A stretch of 64,000 bases of DNA, from positions 1 to 64,000 of the IMG/VR virus record IMGVR_UViG_3300042569_000338; one strand, 5' to 3'. The stretch comes from a virus. How positions within the stretch are numbered: the stretch's first letter is position 1; each line of letters begins with the position of its first letter. Positions 22,867 to 30,021 of the stretch are shown one piece after another. The translations under genes were made by a program, and so were the position numbers. The notes under the pieces are model-generated. The model was not told the DNA's origin, searched no databases, and worked only from the letters and a program-made list of their open reading frames with translations.

Positions 22867-23169
22867 TTAACAATTCCATTTTCTTAATGCTAATGTTTTC
22901 CTTGTTGGTTCACCATTAGGTTTTTTTGCAGGTCCTTTAACTCCTGACATTCTTGCACAAAAAGATTTACGTCTACCTGCAGCCTTAGAACCAGCTTTAA
23001 GTTTAGAAGGTTTAGTTGTGACAGCCATCTTTAATTTAGAACCTGGATTAGCAGCTCTATAGCTTGCTACACCTTTTCTATTAAGACCACCCTTTGGATC
23101 TTTCCCTTCAGAACGAGTCCAAGCAGGTGTGCTCCCACCAGATTTCATAACCTTTTTAACTGTTGCCAT
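22867..23169 (-). CDS. DUF6321-like Cys/Lys-rich protein, MATVKK group (100 aa)
   Basis: Begins MATVKKVMKSGGSTPAW. It then matches the widespread phage family DUF6321: a SEGKDPKGGLNRKG element, a SKAAGRRKSFCARMSG element near residue 65 and a terminal TLALRKWNC. The family occurs in many unrelated phages and has no known function; the conserved Cys residues could bind metal. Finding it with the MATVKK start shows that a conserved domain can carry this N-terminal tag. Confidence 0.75.
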   Translation of the reverse strand: MATVKKVMKSGGSTPAWTRSEGKDPKGGLNRKGVASYRAANPGSKLKMAVTTKPSKLKAGSKAAGRRKSFCARMSGVKGPAKKPNGEPTRKTLALRKWNC

Positions 23170-23363
23170 TATTTCTTTTTAACAGGTTTAACTTTAAATA
23201 TATCTTTCTTAACCTTATCCATCCACATCTTTTCTTTCTTAGGCTTCATAGCTCTTTTAACTTTACTAAAAGCATCTATCTTGCCACCTTTCTTTAATGA
23301 TGTACCATCTTTTTTAATTAGATGACCATTTGGAACAGGAGTAGGTTTTTTTACAGTTGCCAT
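23169..23363 (-). CDS. Small Lys-rich protein, MATVKK group (64 aa)
   Basis: Begins MATVKKPTPVPNGHLIKKDG and includes the LKKGGKID element near residue 28. About a third of its residues are Lys, and it ends KVKPVKKK. The start overlaps the stop of the upstream gene (TAATG), and the gene shares one base with the DUF6321-like gene. Highly basic and probably disordered. Confidence 0.65.
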   Translation of the reverse strand: MATVKKPTPVPNGHLIKKDGTSLKKGGKIDAFSKVKRAMKPKKEKMWMDKVKKDIFKVKPVKKK

Positions 23364-23509
23364 TATTTACGTTTCTTAGCCATCGCTTTGAAAGTCTTAG
23401 CTAATGCTTTTCTTTTAGGAGTGCATGTAGCTTTAGTCATTGGAGTGCAATAACCCTTATGTTTAGGGTTAACAGCATCTTGTATCCAATTTTTCTTAGC
23501 AGTGGCCAT
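23363..23509 (-). CDS. Small Lys/Cys protein, MAT[VA]KK group (48 aa)
   Basis: A 48-codon gene starting MATAKKNWIQDAVNP. It contains KGYCTPMTKATCTPKRKALA, a two-Cys element followed by a Lys/Arg helix that I associate with small phage proteins near structural genes. Tight overlap with its downstream neighbour and the shared hexapeptide support its reality. Confidence 0.65.
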   Translation of the reverse strand: MATAKKNWIQDAVNPKHKGYCTPMTKATCTPKRKALAKTFKAMAKKRK

Positions 23510-23519
23510 GATATATTAT

Positions 23520-23789
23520 TTATAAACTTGCTTTAGGAACTTCTGGAGCTTCTACAATAATGCCAATTTCAACATTTCTTGCTAAAATAGCTTCTACTTT
23601 ATCTGCAGTTTCTGCAGCTAAGAACAATGCTTGTGCTTCTTGAGTTGATGTAACACCACGTAAAGCATTTAAAATTGCACCAAACTCTGCACCAGAAACT
23701 ACAATGCTAACATCACCAGCCCATGTATATTTCTTATTAGGATCAAATTTTGGAGCTTCTTGTCCAACTTCTTGAATTTCTTCTGACAT
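23520..23789 (-). CDS. Hypothetical protein at the head of the small-protein array
   Basis: An 89-residue acidic, helix-rich protein (GAEFGAILNALRGV and a later LAAETADKVEAIL helix). Its acidity contrasts with the basic proteins encoded downstream in the same unit; it could partner them, but this is inference. It is the first gene after the promoter candidate at 23,815-23,846. Confidence 0.6.
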   Translation of the reverse strand: MSEEIQEVGQEAPKFDPNKKYTWAGDVSIVVSGAEFGAILNALRGVTSTQEAQALFLAAETADKVEAILARNVEIGIIVEAPEVPKASL

Positions 23790-23814
23790 AACTTTATTTT
23801 TTTTGGTTTAATAG

Positions 23815-23846
23815 CGAAGATATATATTTGTTACGAATCTTCCAAA
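23815..23846 (-). promoter_or_regulatory. Promoter candidate for the small-protein array
   Basis: Read on the minus strand: TTTG (23,843-23,846), exactly 20 bases, then TATCTTCG (23,815-23,822), one mismatch from TAnnTTTG. The next start codon is 26 bases downstream of the -7 element. The -33 part overlaps the end of the upstream gene. Confidence 0.55.
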
Positions 23847-24121
23847 TTTATTTCAAACGTAATAGTAGATGAATTTTTAATACTTTTAGATAACTCTAGT
23901 CTGATTTTAAACATATTATGAAACTTCAATAGCTCCTGCAAAAGAGACTCAGTGTATTTTGGTACACTAGGAGCCAATCTAAAATGATAGGAGCGAGGAT
24001 TTTTAACTATCTCCAAAGTAGATAGTTCATCTATTGAGTCAATTATTCCCTCTAGGTGAGCAAAATAAATCATTTCATTATCTTGCATCACCTTAGGGAA
24101 GTATTTTTTGTTTATCTGCAT
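23831..24121 (-). CDS. Hypothetical protein
   Basis: A 96-residue protein of mixed helix and strand with a C-terminal beta segment (STITFEINLEDS). It overlaps the preceding ferritin-like gene by one base and ends beside the promoter of the small-protein array. No family recognised. Confidence 0.55.
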   Translation of the reverse strand: MQINKKYFPKVMQDNEMIYFAHLEGIIDSIDELSTLEIVKNPRSYHFRLAPSVPKYTESLLQELLKFHNMFKIRLELSKSIKNSSTITFEINLEDS

Positions 24122-24525
24122 TAAGACAGAGTTAATAGATATTTCGTTTTAGCTGCTTCACCGCTTAATGCATCAGCTAAATTAGCTATATCGTGATAGC
24201 TGTTTGCTTCAGCATAACTTTTTAATGAAGATGCAAAAGATAAAAGATTTGAAACACACTCGTTTCCTGTACAATTTGTAAGAGGTTCTATCTTGTATGG
24301 AGCAGGACGTTTGCCTGTATAGCCCATAAGTTTCTCTATTACACCATCTTTGAAATCATGTACATAATCATACAATCCTCCTAAAGCTTGGTGCTCAGCA
24401 TAACTCTTTGTTTGCCAATGAGTTAAGTGCAATTGCTCATGAAAATACGTAAGCTTCCCAGCTATTGTTTCCAAGTTTAATTCTCCTGATTTCATCATCT
24501 CATCAGGGAACAATGATTTTGCCAT
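24121..24525 (-). CDS. Dps/ferritin-like helical protein (DUF5856-type)
   Basis: A 134-residue helical protein. Residues 25-50 (FHEQLHLTHWQTKSYAEHQA) resemble the start of Dps-like four-helix bundles, where an HWxxKS segment carries metal-binding His and Glu residues; phage proteins of this kind are grouped as DUF5856. It might bind iron or protect DNA, but several ferroxidase positions cannot be confirmed by eye. It could instead be a structural protein reusing the fold. Confidence 0.6.
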   Translation of the reverse strand: MAKSLFPDEMMKSGELNLETIAGKLTYFHEQLHLTHWQTKSYAEHQALGGLYDYVHDFKDGVIEKLMGYTGKRPAPYKIEPLTNCTGNECVSNLLSFASSLKSYAEANSYHDIANLADALSGEAAKTKYLLTLS

Positions 24526-24540
24526 GTTGTTTGGTTTTTA

Positions 24541-24741
24541 CTATTCTGGAATAGCTGTAGTTGTAGTACTAGTTGTACTAGTTGTACTAGTTGTAGGCAC
24601 ATACTCACAACATTCTGTTATAGCGATTTCATGCCATCTTCCAACTGTAGGTTTCTTTCTTCTAAAGATAAGACTACCTGCAACTACTCTACCACTACCA
24701 TCATAGCGGACGTAAGCTTTTAAATTTTGATTGCTTCCCAT
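24541..24741 (-). CDS. Small protein with a Thr/Ser repeat tail
   Basis: A 66-residue protein beginning MGSNQNLKAYVRYDGSGR, with basic RRKKP and Trp-containing sections and a CCEY element. It ends in a low-complexity TTSTTSTTSTTTT tail encoded by an in-frame 9-bp repeat. The tail resembles Thr runs in the 51-residue protein at 26,016 and in the fibre at 43,121. Such tails are possible O-glycosylation or attachment sites. Confidence 0.6.
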   Translation of the reverse strand: MGSNQNLKAYVRYDGSGRVVAGSLIFRRKKPTVGRWHEIAITECCEYVPTTSTTSTTSTTTTAIPE

Positions 24742-24760
24742 AATTTTGTTTTTAATTAGG

Positions 24761-25777
24761 TTAATAGTTAAGGTTATATTTGTTTTTTAATTCTAATAGT
24801 TTTTTAACATAGTAATATGTACCATGTTTTTTAGACTCATCACTAGTATGCACTACATACATGTGACTATCACTGAAAGGATCTTTACCTGTGTGGTATG
24901 TTCCTTTATAGAACGCAGGGTAGCCATACATTGTTTTAGCTGTCACTCCTGCATTATGAAAGAGTCCTAGTTTCTCCACCTTTTCAATTGGGTCTGTTGC
25001 CCAAGAGAAATCCATCTCAGGGATGTTTTTAGTTTCTTGGTCTCTTAACCAAAGGTTCCATAACACGGCCCACATATCTGCACACCAGCTTTGAAATCCT
25101 TTATCTTCACTACCAAAGAACTCTTTGTTTATATGTTGAAGATAGCTACGAATAACAATACAGTCATTCATCACCTTCTTCCAGAAGGTAGCATCCACAT
25201 TCTTTAAGAAGTATTGAGCTCCTCCTGAATGTTCGTTGTTAGCTTCAGCTATTTCTCTATTGATTCCTATTAAGCTTGTAAGCTCAGCTAGGACATCTCT
25301 AGTTTTGTATTCTTCTAGCTTAGCAGGAAGAACATCTTTTATTTTACTATCAAAATATGAAGCATTTATGTAGCTGTTTGTGTCAGACAAGTAGCAGACT
25401 TCATCGTCTCTATACTTCTCTACATCAAATTTATCTGTAAACAGAATATCACAGTCACAGTAGAACACTGCTTTGCTTATCATCTCAGGGTGTTCCTGAA
25501 AGTATCTCATCAAGACATATGGACGTAAAACAGGAATATAAACTCCTAAGTATTTACTTACATCTCCTGTGTCTTTATAGAAAGCAAACTCTGCTTCTGG
25601 ATACAGATCAACTATCTTTTGCCATTTATCACTTTTTTCTCTAAAGCTAGGAGTGTATATTAACACAATTGCTTTGTCCAAGTGCCCAATTTCTTTTAAA
25701 CTTTCTAACCAGGCATGTACTTGCCAAGTATAGTAAGTATCATCTGGCTGAGCACAGATAAACTTTAAATCCTTCAT
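24761..25777 (-). CDS. Glycosyltransferase (GT-A fold, DxD)
   Basis: A 338-residue enzyme with a GT-A nucleotide-sugar fold. The FYCDCDILF segment near residue 109 contains the DxD metal-binding motif, preceded by a Rossmann-like first half. A terminal YHTGKDPF region and a Tyr/Lys-rich end suggest acceptor contacts. It resembles phage and bacterial family 8-type or hydroxyproline-type transferases, but I cannot fix the donor. It lies among small virion-type genes rather than next to the glycan cassette at 30,450. Confidence 0.65.
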   Translation of the reverse strand: MKDLKFICAQPDDTYYTWQVHAWLESLKEIGHLDKAIVLIYTPSFREKSDKWQKIVDLYPEAEFAFYKDTGDVSKYLGVYIPVLRPYVLMRYFQEHPEMISKAVFYCDCDILFTDKFDVEKYRDDEVCYLSDTNSYINASYFDSKIKDVLPAKLEEYKTRDVLAELTSLIGINREIAEANNEHSGGAQYFLKNVDATFWKKVMNDCIVIRSYLQHINKEFFGSEDKGFQSWCADMWAVLWNLWLRDQETKNIPEMDFSWATDPIEKVEKLGLFHNAGVTAKTMYGYPAFYKGTYHTGKDPFSDSHMYVVHTSDESKKHGTYYYVKKLLELKNKYNLNY

Positions 25778-25806
25778 ATGTAGTTATTGTTGGTTTAGAT
25801 AAATAC

Positions 25807-26004
25807 TTATGCTTGAAGACCAGCTAATAAAGCTTTCTTAACATCAAGTTGAGCTTGTAATTCAGCTTCATAATCTGCTGGAGTTTTTGCTGCTTCTTCA
25901 GCTGCTTTTGCTGCAATAAGTGCATCAATCTGAGCCTTTCTTGCTTCTTGAATTGCTTTATCTGTTGCTTCTAATTCTGCTTGTAACGCTTGTAAATTTG
26001 CCAT
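25807..26004 (-). CDS. Small coiled-coil protein (65 aa)
   Basis: An Ala/Glu/Leu-rich protein predicted as one or two long helices (ALQAELEATDKAIQEARKAQ). No Cys, Trp or signal sequence. It sits between the Thr-tailed 51-residue gene and the DxD glycosyltransferase. It may be a structural linker. Confidence 0.55.
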   Translation of the reverse strand: MANLQALQAELEATDKAIQEARKAQIDALIAAKAAEEAAKTPADYEAELQAQLDVKKALLAGLQA

Positions 26005-26015
26005 TTTTATTTTAT

Positions 26016-26171
26016 TTAAGGGGTTGTTGTAGTGGTAGTTGTGGTAGTTAAGCCTGCAGTGTTTTTAACTACAGCTCCAACTTGTCCAATCAACTGTTCC
26101 ATTTGTTTTGAGATGTTCCACAATTGTTGTGAAACTGGATCTTGCCCTATGGGCCTTGCTGGTATTGCCAT
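26016..26171 (-). CDS. Small protein with a poly-Thr tail (51 aa)
   Basis: Starts MAIPARPIGQDPVSQQLW and ends with nine consecutive Thr residues and a Pro. The Gln/Trp helix in the middle could associate with another protein, leaving the Thr tail exposed. The gene is preceded by a promoter candidate. Function unknown. Confidence 0.6.
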   Translation of the reverse strand: MAIPARPIGQDPVSQQLWNISKQMEQLIGQVGAVVKNTAGLTTTTTTTTTP

Positions 26172-26190
26172 GTTATAAAAAATTAATTTT

Positions 26191-26221
26191 CAAAGATATG
26201 TTGTTTTTTACTATAATCAAT
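26191..26221 (-). promoter_or_regulatory. Promoter candidate for the minus-strand unit beginning at 26,171
   Basis: On the minus strand: ATTG (26,218-26,221), 19 bases, TATCTTTG (26,191-26,198), matching TAnnTTTG exactly and TTTG in three of four bases. Transcription would start about a dozen bases before the 26,171 start codon. The 98 bases further upstream (26,222-26,319) hold only short AT-rich inverted repeats. Confidence 0.5.
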
Positions 26222-26319
26222 GAGGTTTATAAAATTGGTATAACCAAATTAATTAACTCAACTCTAATCAAGTTAGTTATAGATTTTAGTTTAGAAATGT
26301 TTGTATATTGGTAGTATTA

Positions 26320-26448
26320 CTACTTACCTTGACCTTTATATTTCTTTACTGGTTTGTCTTTTGGACCTTGTGATTTAGCAGCTTTGCCACCTTTACGTTT
26401 TCCAAAATTTACTTTTTGTGAGGATGATCCTCCTTTAGCCTTTGCCAT
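26320..26448 (-). CDS. Small basic protein (42 aa)
   Basis: The ATG at 26,448 is preferred to an upstream start because the extra residues would be an unconserved Cys/Trp-rich stretch. The 42-residue product has a FGKRKGGKAAKSQGPKDK core and a YKGQGK end. Almost half its residues are Lys, Gly or Ser. Similar tiny basic proteins recur in Bacteroidota phages. It is the last gene of the lysis unit. Confidence 0.6.
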   Translation of the reverse strand: MAKAKGGSSSQKVNFGKRKGGKAAKSQGPKDKPVKKYKGQGK

Positions 26449-26456
26449 GTTGATTT

Positions 26457-26846
26457 TTATCTTTTTATAGTGAAGAATTGTAATACTATAACACCAACCA
26501 ATACCATTTTTTGAGCAAACTCCCATCCGCTATTATCTTTAGCAATAGGGATACGCATATTTAATCTTTCATCATATCTTGCTCTGTACTGATTTGTAAC
26601 TGCATGCAAGCTATCGTATGTTATTTTGTCTTTGCTTATAATGCTATCTTTTATATAAACATACGTCTTCAACGAATCAATTGTAGTTTGATTAGATTGA
26701 AACTTATCATTTATAGTGTTTGCCTGTTTCAAGGTCATAACTACAACAGAATCATTTCCTATTTTCTTAACGATTGGATACTGGCAATAACCTAAATTTG
26801 ACACCAGTGTCACTAAGATTACTATCAAGTTTACTTTTAACATCAT
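26457..26846 (-). CDS. Signal-bearing protein with C-terminal membrane segment (spanin-like)
   Basis: A 129-residue protein with an N-terminal hydrophobic signal (LIVILVTLVSNLGYCQ), a Lys/Asp-rich coiled-coil-like middle and a terminal hydrophobic helix (KMVLVGVIVLQFF). It overlaps the upstream coiled-coil gene by 80 bases in a different frame. Overlapping genes encoding secreted coiled coils behind an endolysin fit a two-component spanin that fuses the inner and outer membranes. Membrane topology is inferred. Confidence 0.5.
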   Translation of the reverse strand: MMLKVNLIVILVTLVSNLGYCQYPIVKKIGNDSVVVMTLKQANTINDKFQSNQTTIDSLKTYVYIKDSIISKDKITYDSLHAVTNQYRARYDERLNMRIPIAKDNSGWEFAQKMVLVGVIVLQFFTIKR

Positions 26847-27096
26847 TTAATTCAGATTTTAATGAACTAACCTCTGCTTTTAACGATACTATTTGGTTAA
26901 CTGCTTGGTTTACTATTTTTGTTTGTGCTTTGGTAGCACCTTCTTGTACAGCTGCACCAGCCTTATTGTTTTCTGAAACTTTGTTAAGTAGAAGTTCAAA
27001 TTCCTTATCTTCCTTAGCTGTTCCATCAACTTGCTGAGCTGTACCAATTTGACATCCATATGCAAATAATACTAATATATATAATATATTTTTCAT
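26767..27096 (-). CDS. Secreted or lipid-anchored coiled-coil protein (spanin-like)
   Basis: The start at 27,096 is preferred because it gives a clean signal peptide (MKNILYILVLFAYGC); the upstream in-frame ATG adds only polar residues. An AYGC sequence is lipobox-like, though its -3 Ala is weak. The mature part is a long heptad-rich helix (SLKAEVSSLKSELNDVKSKL). It could pair with the overlapping downstream protein in membrane fusion. Confidence 0.5.
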   Translation of the reverse strand: MKNILYILVLFAYGCQIGTAQQVDGTAKEDKEFELLLNKVSENNKAGAAVQEGATKAQTKIVNQAVNQIVSLKAEVSSLKSELNDVKSKLDSNLSDTGVKFRLLPVSNR

Positions 27097-27097
27097 A

Positions 27098-27400
27098 TTA
27101 TTTAAGTTTTTTGATTGCACCTAATTGTTGTAGAGTTTGTAATTGAGTGGTAGTCACAGCTTTAGTACTGTCACTAACTCTTAATGCTTCCTGCACCTTA
27201 TCTAATCTACCTTCCACCTTTTCAATACGTACATTCTGAGAAGTTGCCTGCTCTTTGAATGTTGTACGAACATCTATGTATAGATATGAAATAGCAATGA
27301 GCACCAAGAAAAGGGTGCCCACTATTGGGTTTTTAGCAAACTCCTTAAAACTTATAGGTAAAGGATTTGCTGATACATTTAAGTCTTTTTTCGCTGCCAT
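27098..27400 (-). CDS. Single-pass membrane protein with coiled coil
   Basis: A 100-residue protein: a short polar N-terminus, one membrane helix near residues 28-44 (GTLFLVLIAISYLYI), then a coiled coil (VRIEKVEGRLDKVQEAL). It shares one base with the gene upstream. A holin or antiholin accessory, or an inner-membrane spanin part, is plausible from topology and position. Confidence 0.5.
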   Translation of the reverse strand: MAAKKDLNVSANPLPISFKEFAKNPIVGTLFLVLIAISYLYIDVRTTFKEQATSQNVRIEKVEGRLDKVQEALRVSDSTKAVTTTQLQTLQQLGAIKKLK

Positions 27401-27792
27401 TATCTTAATTTGTTTTTGTATTCTAATACAGCTAAACGCTGTTTGATCTCTGCTCTTTCAGTTGCTGCAGATTCTTTAATATCAGTCATTTTTTGTATGA
27501 TTTCCATCTTCATATCAGCTCTGCTTTGTGCTGCTGCCGCTCTAATAGCCTCCATCTCAATAGTAGTTCCCTGTGGAGGAATAGCTTTATTTTCAGTAGT
27601 TACTACCACTGCTATCTTATTATTTAAAACAGTTATCTGGTTGTTTAAGGTACTCACTTGAGTCAATAACCATCCAATAGCTGATACACAAATAGGTAAA
27701 AGTGTGAAAACTAACTTCTCTACCAACCCTGACTTACTTTTATCAGCTGCCAGTTGCTCAGATATCTTTTCATTCCTTTCTTCTTGTGTCAT
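27400..27792 (-). CDS. Holin-like membrane protein with long coiled coil
   Basis: A 130-residue protein with an N-terminal charged helix, one or two hydrophobic passes around residues 26-48 (LVFTLLPICVSAIGWLLTQV), then a long charged helix (RAAAAQSRADMKMEIIQK). The gene directly follows the endolysin in transcription order, where holin-type proteins are common. No holin family signature is recognised. Confidence 0.5.
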   Translation of the reverse strand: MTQEERNEKISEQLAADKSKSGLVEKLVFTLLPICVSAIGWLLTQVSTLNNQITVLNNKIAVVVTTENKAIPPQGTTIEMEAIRAAAAQSRADMKMEIIQKMTDIKESAATERAEIKQRLAVLEYKNKLR

Positions 27793-28397
27793 TATATACT
27801 TCCGTTTAATAGGTTATTGTATTCGTTGAAATGTTTTATACGATCTGGTAGACCAATTGTTCCACCATTAACACGTTTAGTCACCTTAGTAACCACAGCA
27901 TCTGTAGCCCCCTCATCAGCAATCTTATGTAATCCATTCTTATGGAAGAACCAAGCTGCAGATAAAAGTGGGTACTTTGTAGCTACAAGATCTGGACTAA
28001 CTAATATATCATCTTCTACCACCTTATCAAAAGCTGTGTAGTTATCTTTACCAGTTAACTGTATGTAACCACGTCCTCTAAACTTGTATCCTTCTCCACT
28101 AGCTTGAGGACCATTACCCATACGGTTAGCGTAAACAATGTTAGCAATCTTTTCAGGCTTGCGTTCATATTCCTTAGCACTCACAGGAGTAAAGTATTTT
28201 TTAAAGATGCTCTGTAAACCAGCAGCACCGTAGTTTAAGTTCTCTGAAACAGCTTTAAAGCCACCAGATTCATGTCCACATTGAGCCAAGAAATGAGCTA
28301 AACGTAAAGGAGTATTGATCTCAAACTTCTCTTGTACAGCAGGGATTTGAGCAATCACTGTGTCAGGAATGTGTCCTTTTAATTTATCTAAATTCAT
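27792..28397 (-). CDS. GH19-type endolysin
   Basis: A 201-residue peptidoglycan hydrolase of glycoside hydrolase family 19. An AHFLAQCGHESGGF segment contains the proposed acid E43, and E52 lies nine residues on in SENLNY. The conserved ANRMGNG, GYKFRGRGYIQLTG and TKRVNGG segments follow in order. No signal peptide or membrane anchor is present, so it needs a holin to reach the cell wall. It overlaps the small basic protein gene upstream by four bases and the membrane-protein gene downstream by one. It should cut the glycan backbone. Confidence 0.9.
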   Translation of the reverse strand: MNLDKLKGHIPDTVIAQIPAVQEKFEINTPLRLAHFLAQCGHESGGFKAVSENLNYGAAGLQSIFKKYFTPVSAKEYERKPEKIANIVYANRMGNGPQASGEGYKFRGRGYIQLTGKDNYTAFDKVVEDDILVSPDLVATKYPLLSAAWFFHKNGLHKIADEGATDAVVTKVTKRVNGGTIGLPDRIKHFNEYNNLLNGSI

Positions 28398-28555
28398 TTT
28401 TTCTTTTTCTTTTTATAGTTAACTTTTTCTATTTTCTCTTCAGAACCATTAACTACAGCTTTAACTTCTTTCTCTAAGCTTTTGATAGTTAATAGTTTTT
28501 TAGCAAAAGAGCCTTCACCAAAAAGGCTTTTGACAAGTTCAATAATTTTTTTCAT
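28394..28555 (-). CDS. Small basic protein (53 aa) before the endolysin
   Basis: A 53-codon gene starting MKKIIELVKSLFGEG and ending in six Lys residues. It overlaps the endolysin start (ATGA), so the two are co-translated. A short amphipathic N-terminal helix and Lys tail could touch membranes, but nothing is recognised. Confidence 0.6.
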   Translation of the reverse strand: MKKIIELVKSLFGEGSFAKKLLTIKSLEKEVKAVVNGSEEKIEKVNYKKKKKK

Positions 28556-28560
28556 GTGTT

Positions 28561-29160
28561 TTATTTAATTTTCCAATATGATTGAAAACCATATATAACT
28601 TGACTATTATTGTTGATTCCAATATTTAATCCAAATATTTTATCTTTTTTAGATTTATACAATAGCCCTCCTTGTAAAATATTCAAACTATTCCTATCAC
28701 TTGCAATACCCCCCCCTATAAATAGAGCACCTTTATTAGGAGCATACTTAGTAATGGTGGTTGTTACAGTGACTGTAGGAACCTTATAGTTGTATTTATA
28801 AGATCTATTTAGTAATTCATTTTTATACACTGTATCAGCTACAGCTACATAACCTAATGTATCCAACTTCACTGTGTCAGCATAAACATTCTTAGCTAAA
28901 AAATCTGATACTAACGCTTCATACTGAAGCTTAAGAGTTAAATAGTTTGTGTCTGCTATATATTCTGGAGGAGTGGCAATAGTGTCATGTATTGTCTCTT
29001 TGATCTTTATCTTCTTAACAATCAATGAGTCATGAACCTGCCAAGTAGTGTCATGTACAGTTACTATTTCAGACTTTTTGTCTATGTAAGTGCACCCATC
29101 ATTTTGAAAAAATATAAATGCTAGTAAAACAACAATTACAACACTAAGTAGTTTATTCAT
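28561..29160 (-). CDS. Membrane-anchored protein with a beta-rich C-terminus
   Basis: A 199-residue protein with an N-terminal membrane helix (LLSVVIVVLLAFIFF), repeated His-Asp-Thr segments (VHDTTWQVHDSL) and a beta-rich end (GALFIGGGIASDR and GLNIGINNNSQVIYGF), reminiscent of outer-membrane or periplasmic spanning proteins. It could act as a single-protein spanin linking both membranes. The gene overlaps its upstream neighbour by eight bases. Confidence 0.5.
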   Translation of the reverse strand: MNKLLSVVIVVLLAFIFFQNDGCTYIDKKSEIVTVHDTTWQVHDSLIVKKIKIKETIHDTIATPPEYIADTNYLTLKLQYEALVSDFLAKNVYADTVKLDTLGYVAVADTVYKNELLNRSYKYNYKVPTVTVTTTITKYAPNKGALFIGGGIASDRNSLNILQGGLLYKSKKDKIFGLNIGINNNSQVIYGFQSYWKIK

Positions 29161-29404
29161 TATCTTCAGTTTGGTTTCTCTTATTAATAAATTTATCTAT
29201 AGAAGCAATACCAAAACAAGCTATAGTCAAGATTTTAAATGAGTCATATATGAACTCATTAACTAACAACGGTTTATTCATAGCCCCTGTAACAATATCT
29301 GTCAAAGCAAATATTATCATGATTACAAAAGAAGCAAAGCCAATTACAGCCTTCTCATTGATTGAGTTGCTGTCATCAAATAAATCAGAAAAGAATTTCT
29401 TCAT
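29153..29404 (-). CDS. Holin-like two-pass membrane protein
   Basis: The start at 29,404 gives an 83-residue protein with a Lys/Asp-rich front and two hydrophobic helices (GFASFVIMIIFALTDIV and FKILTIACFGIASI) and a charged tail. This two-helix, charged-tail layout is typical of holins. Upstream in-frame extension would add an unlikely Lys-rich leader overlapping the previous gene. Confidence 0.6.
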   Translation of the reverse strand: MKKFFSDLFDDSNSINEKAVIGFASFVIMIIFALTDIVTGAMNKPLLVNEFIYDSFKILTIACFGIASIDKFINKRNQTEDNE

Positions 29405-29690
29405 ATTTTTTATTTTTAATTGTTTTTTTGTTAGGTAGAATAGCATAGCTTTCCATTTCTAAGTCTGTACTAGGTAAATCAAAGGGAAGAGATGCTGTTT
29501 TATTATAAACTACTCTTTCTAAATTATCAATACGTGTCTTGTCTACATTAGATTGAGCCATCAACATCTTTACATCAGACTTGATTTCATTAACATCATT
29601 CCAGATTAGAAGACTAACTATTGATACTAAGCTTGGAAATATCCAAACTTTAAATGTTGCAATAGAAGAATTTTCTTGTTTTGTTGTCAT
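29385..29690 (-). CDS. Single-pass membrane protein
   Basis: A 101-residue protein with one hydrophobic helix near residues 15-30 (VWIFPSLVSIVSLLIW) and a coiled-coil-like polar region (IKSDVKMLMAQSNVDKTRIDNLERV). It belongs to the lysis unit by position and overlaps the next gene by 20 bases. No family recognised. Confidence 0.5.
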   Translation of the reverse strand: MTTKQENSSIATFKVWIFPSLVSIVSLLIWNDVNEIKSDVKMLMAQSNVDKTRIDNLERVVYNKTASLPFDLPSTDLEMESYAILPNKKTIKNKKYEEILF

Positions 29691-29706
29691 TTTTTAAAAA
29701 TAGAAA

Positions 29707-29747
29707 ATAGAATGCCTGTCCCCCTATTTGGGAGAAGATCATTCTAT
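29707..29747 (-). other. Hairpin in the lysis operon leader region
   Basis: ATAGAATG (29,707-29,714) pairs perfectly with CATTCTAT (29,740-29,747), and an inner CCC/GGG stem sits inside. It lies between the DUF2061 gene and the 29,690 gene and is not followed by a T-run, so it may influence processing or translation of the lysis genes. Confidence 0.6.
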
Positions 29748-29766
29748 GTAGTTTATAAATAAAATT

Positions 29767-29973
29767 TTATTTCTTCAATCCGTACTTAATCCACTTGTAC
29801 CAGAAACGTTCGTGAAGATAGTATTGAACAGGCTTGTAGATAAGCTCAGCTACCCCAAAGGCAGCCCCCACCTTGATAGAATCACTGATCCACCACATTA
29901 TTAGGAAACCTATTACGGTGCTGATTATTCTATAGCTAATAGTCTTAGCTATGTGTCTCTTTACCAATGGCAT
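29767..29973 (-). CDS. DUF2061 membrane protein
   Basis: The ATG at 29,973 is chosen; a TTG twelve bases upstream would lie inside the promoter. The 68-residue product matches DUF2061: KRHIAKTISYRI at the start, then an IGFLIMWWISDSI helix, GAAFGVAELIYK, and a YYLHERFWYKW end. These proteins are small inner-membrane proteins of unknown role, found in bacteria and phages. Here it opens the lysis transcription unit. Confidence 0.75.
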   Translation of the reverse strand: MPLVKRHIAKTISYRIISTVIGFLIMWWISDSIKVGAAFGVAELIYKPVQYYLHERFWYKWIKYGLKK

Positions 29974-29982
29974 ATGTATGAG

Positions 29983-30014
29983 CAAAACTATGTAAAAGAT
30001 TTGATATAACCAAA
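29983..30014 (-). promoter_or_regulatory. Strong promoter candidate for the lysis unit
   Basis: On the minus strand: TTTG (30,011-30,014), exactly 20 bases, TAGTTTTG (29,983-29,990). This fits the Bacteroidota consensus with no mismatch. The -33 lies inside the hairpin at 29,994-30,020. The start codon is ten bases from the -7 element, so the leader would be very short. Confidence 0.7.
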
Positions 30015-30020
30015 TCTTTT
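29994..30020. terminator. AT-rich hairpin terminator after DUF6165
   Basis: A 10-bp perfect stem (AAAAGATTTG with CAAATCTTTT) around a seven-base loop, with A- and T-runs at its ends, lies at the end of the DUF6165 gene. It probably ends that minus-strand transcript, although its low GC content makes it weak. It overlaps the lysis promoter. Confidence 0.6.
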
Positions 30021-30021
30021 T

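Noticed and set aside
24555-24590. 9-bp direct repeat as a phase-variation switch
   Set aside because: The unit is a multiple of three and lies in a coding tail, so slippage only changes tail length.
26108-26314. Hydrophobic plus-strand frame as a membrane protein
   Set aside because: It is antisense to the poly-Thr protein gene and a promoter, with no upstream start context and no plus-strand neighbours.
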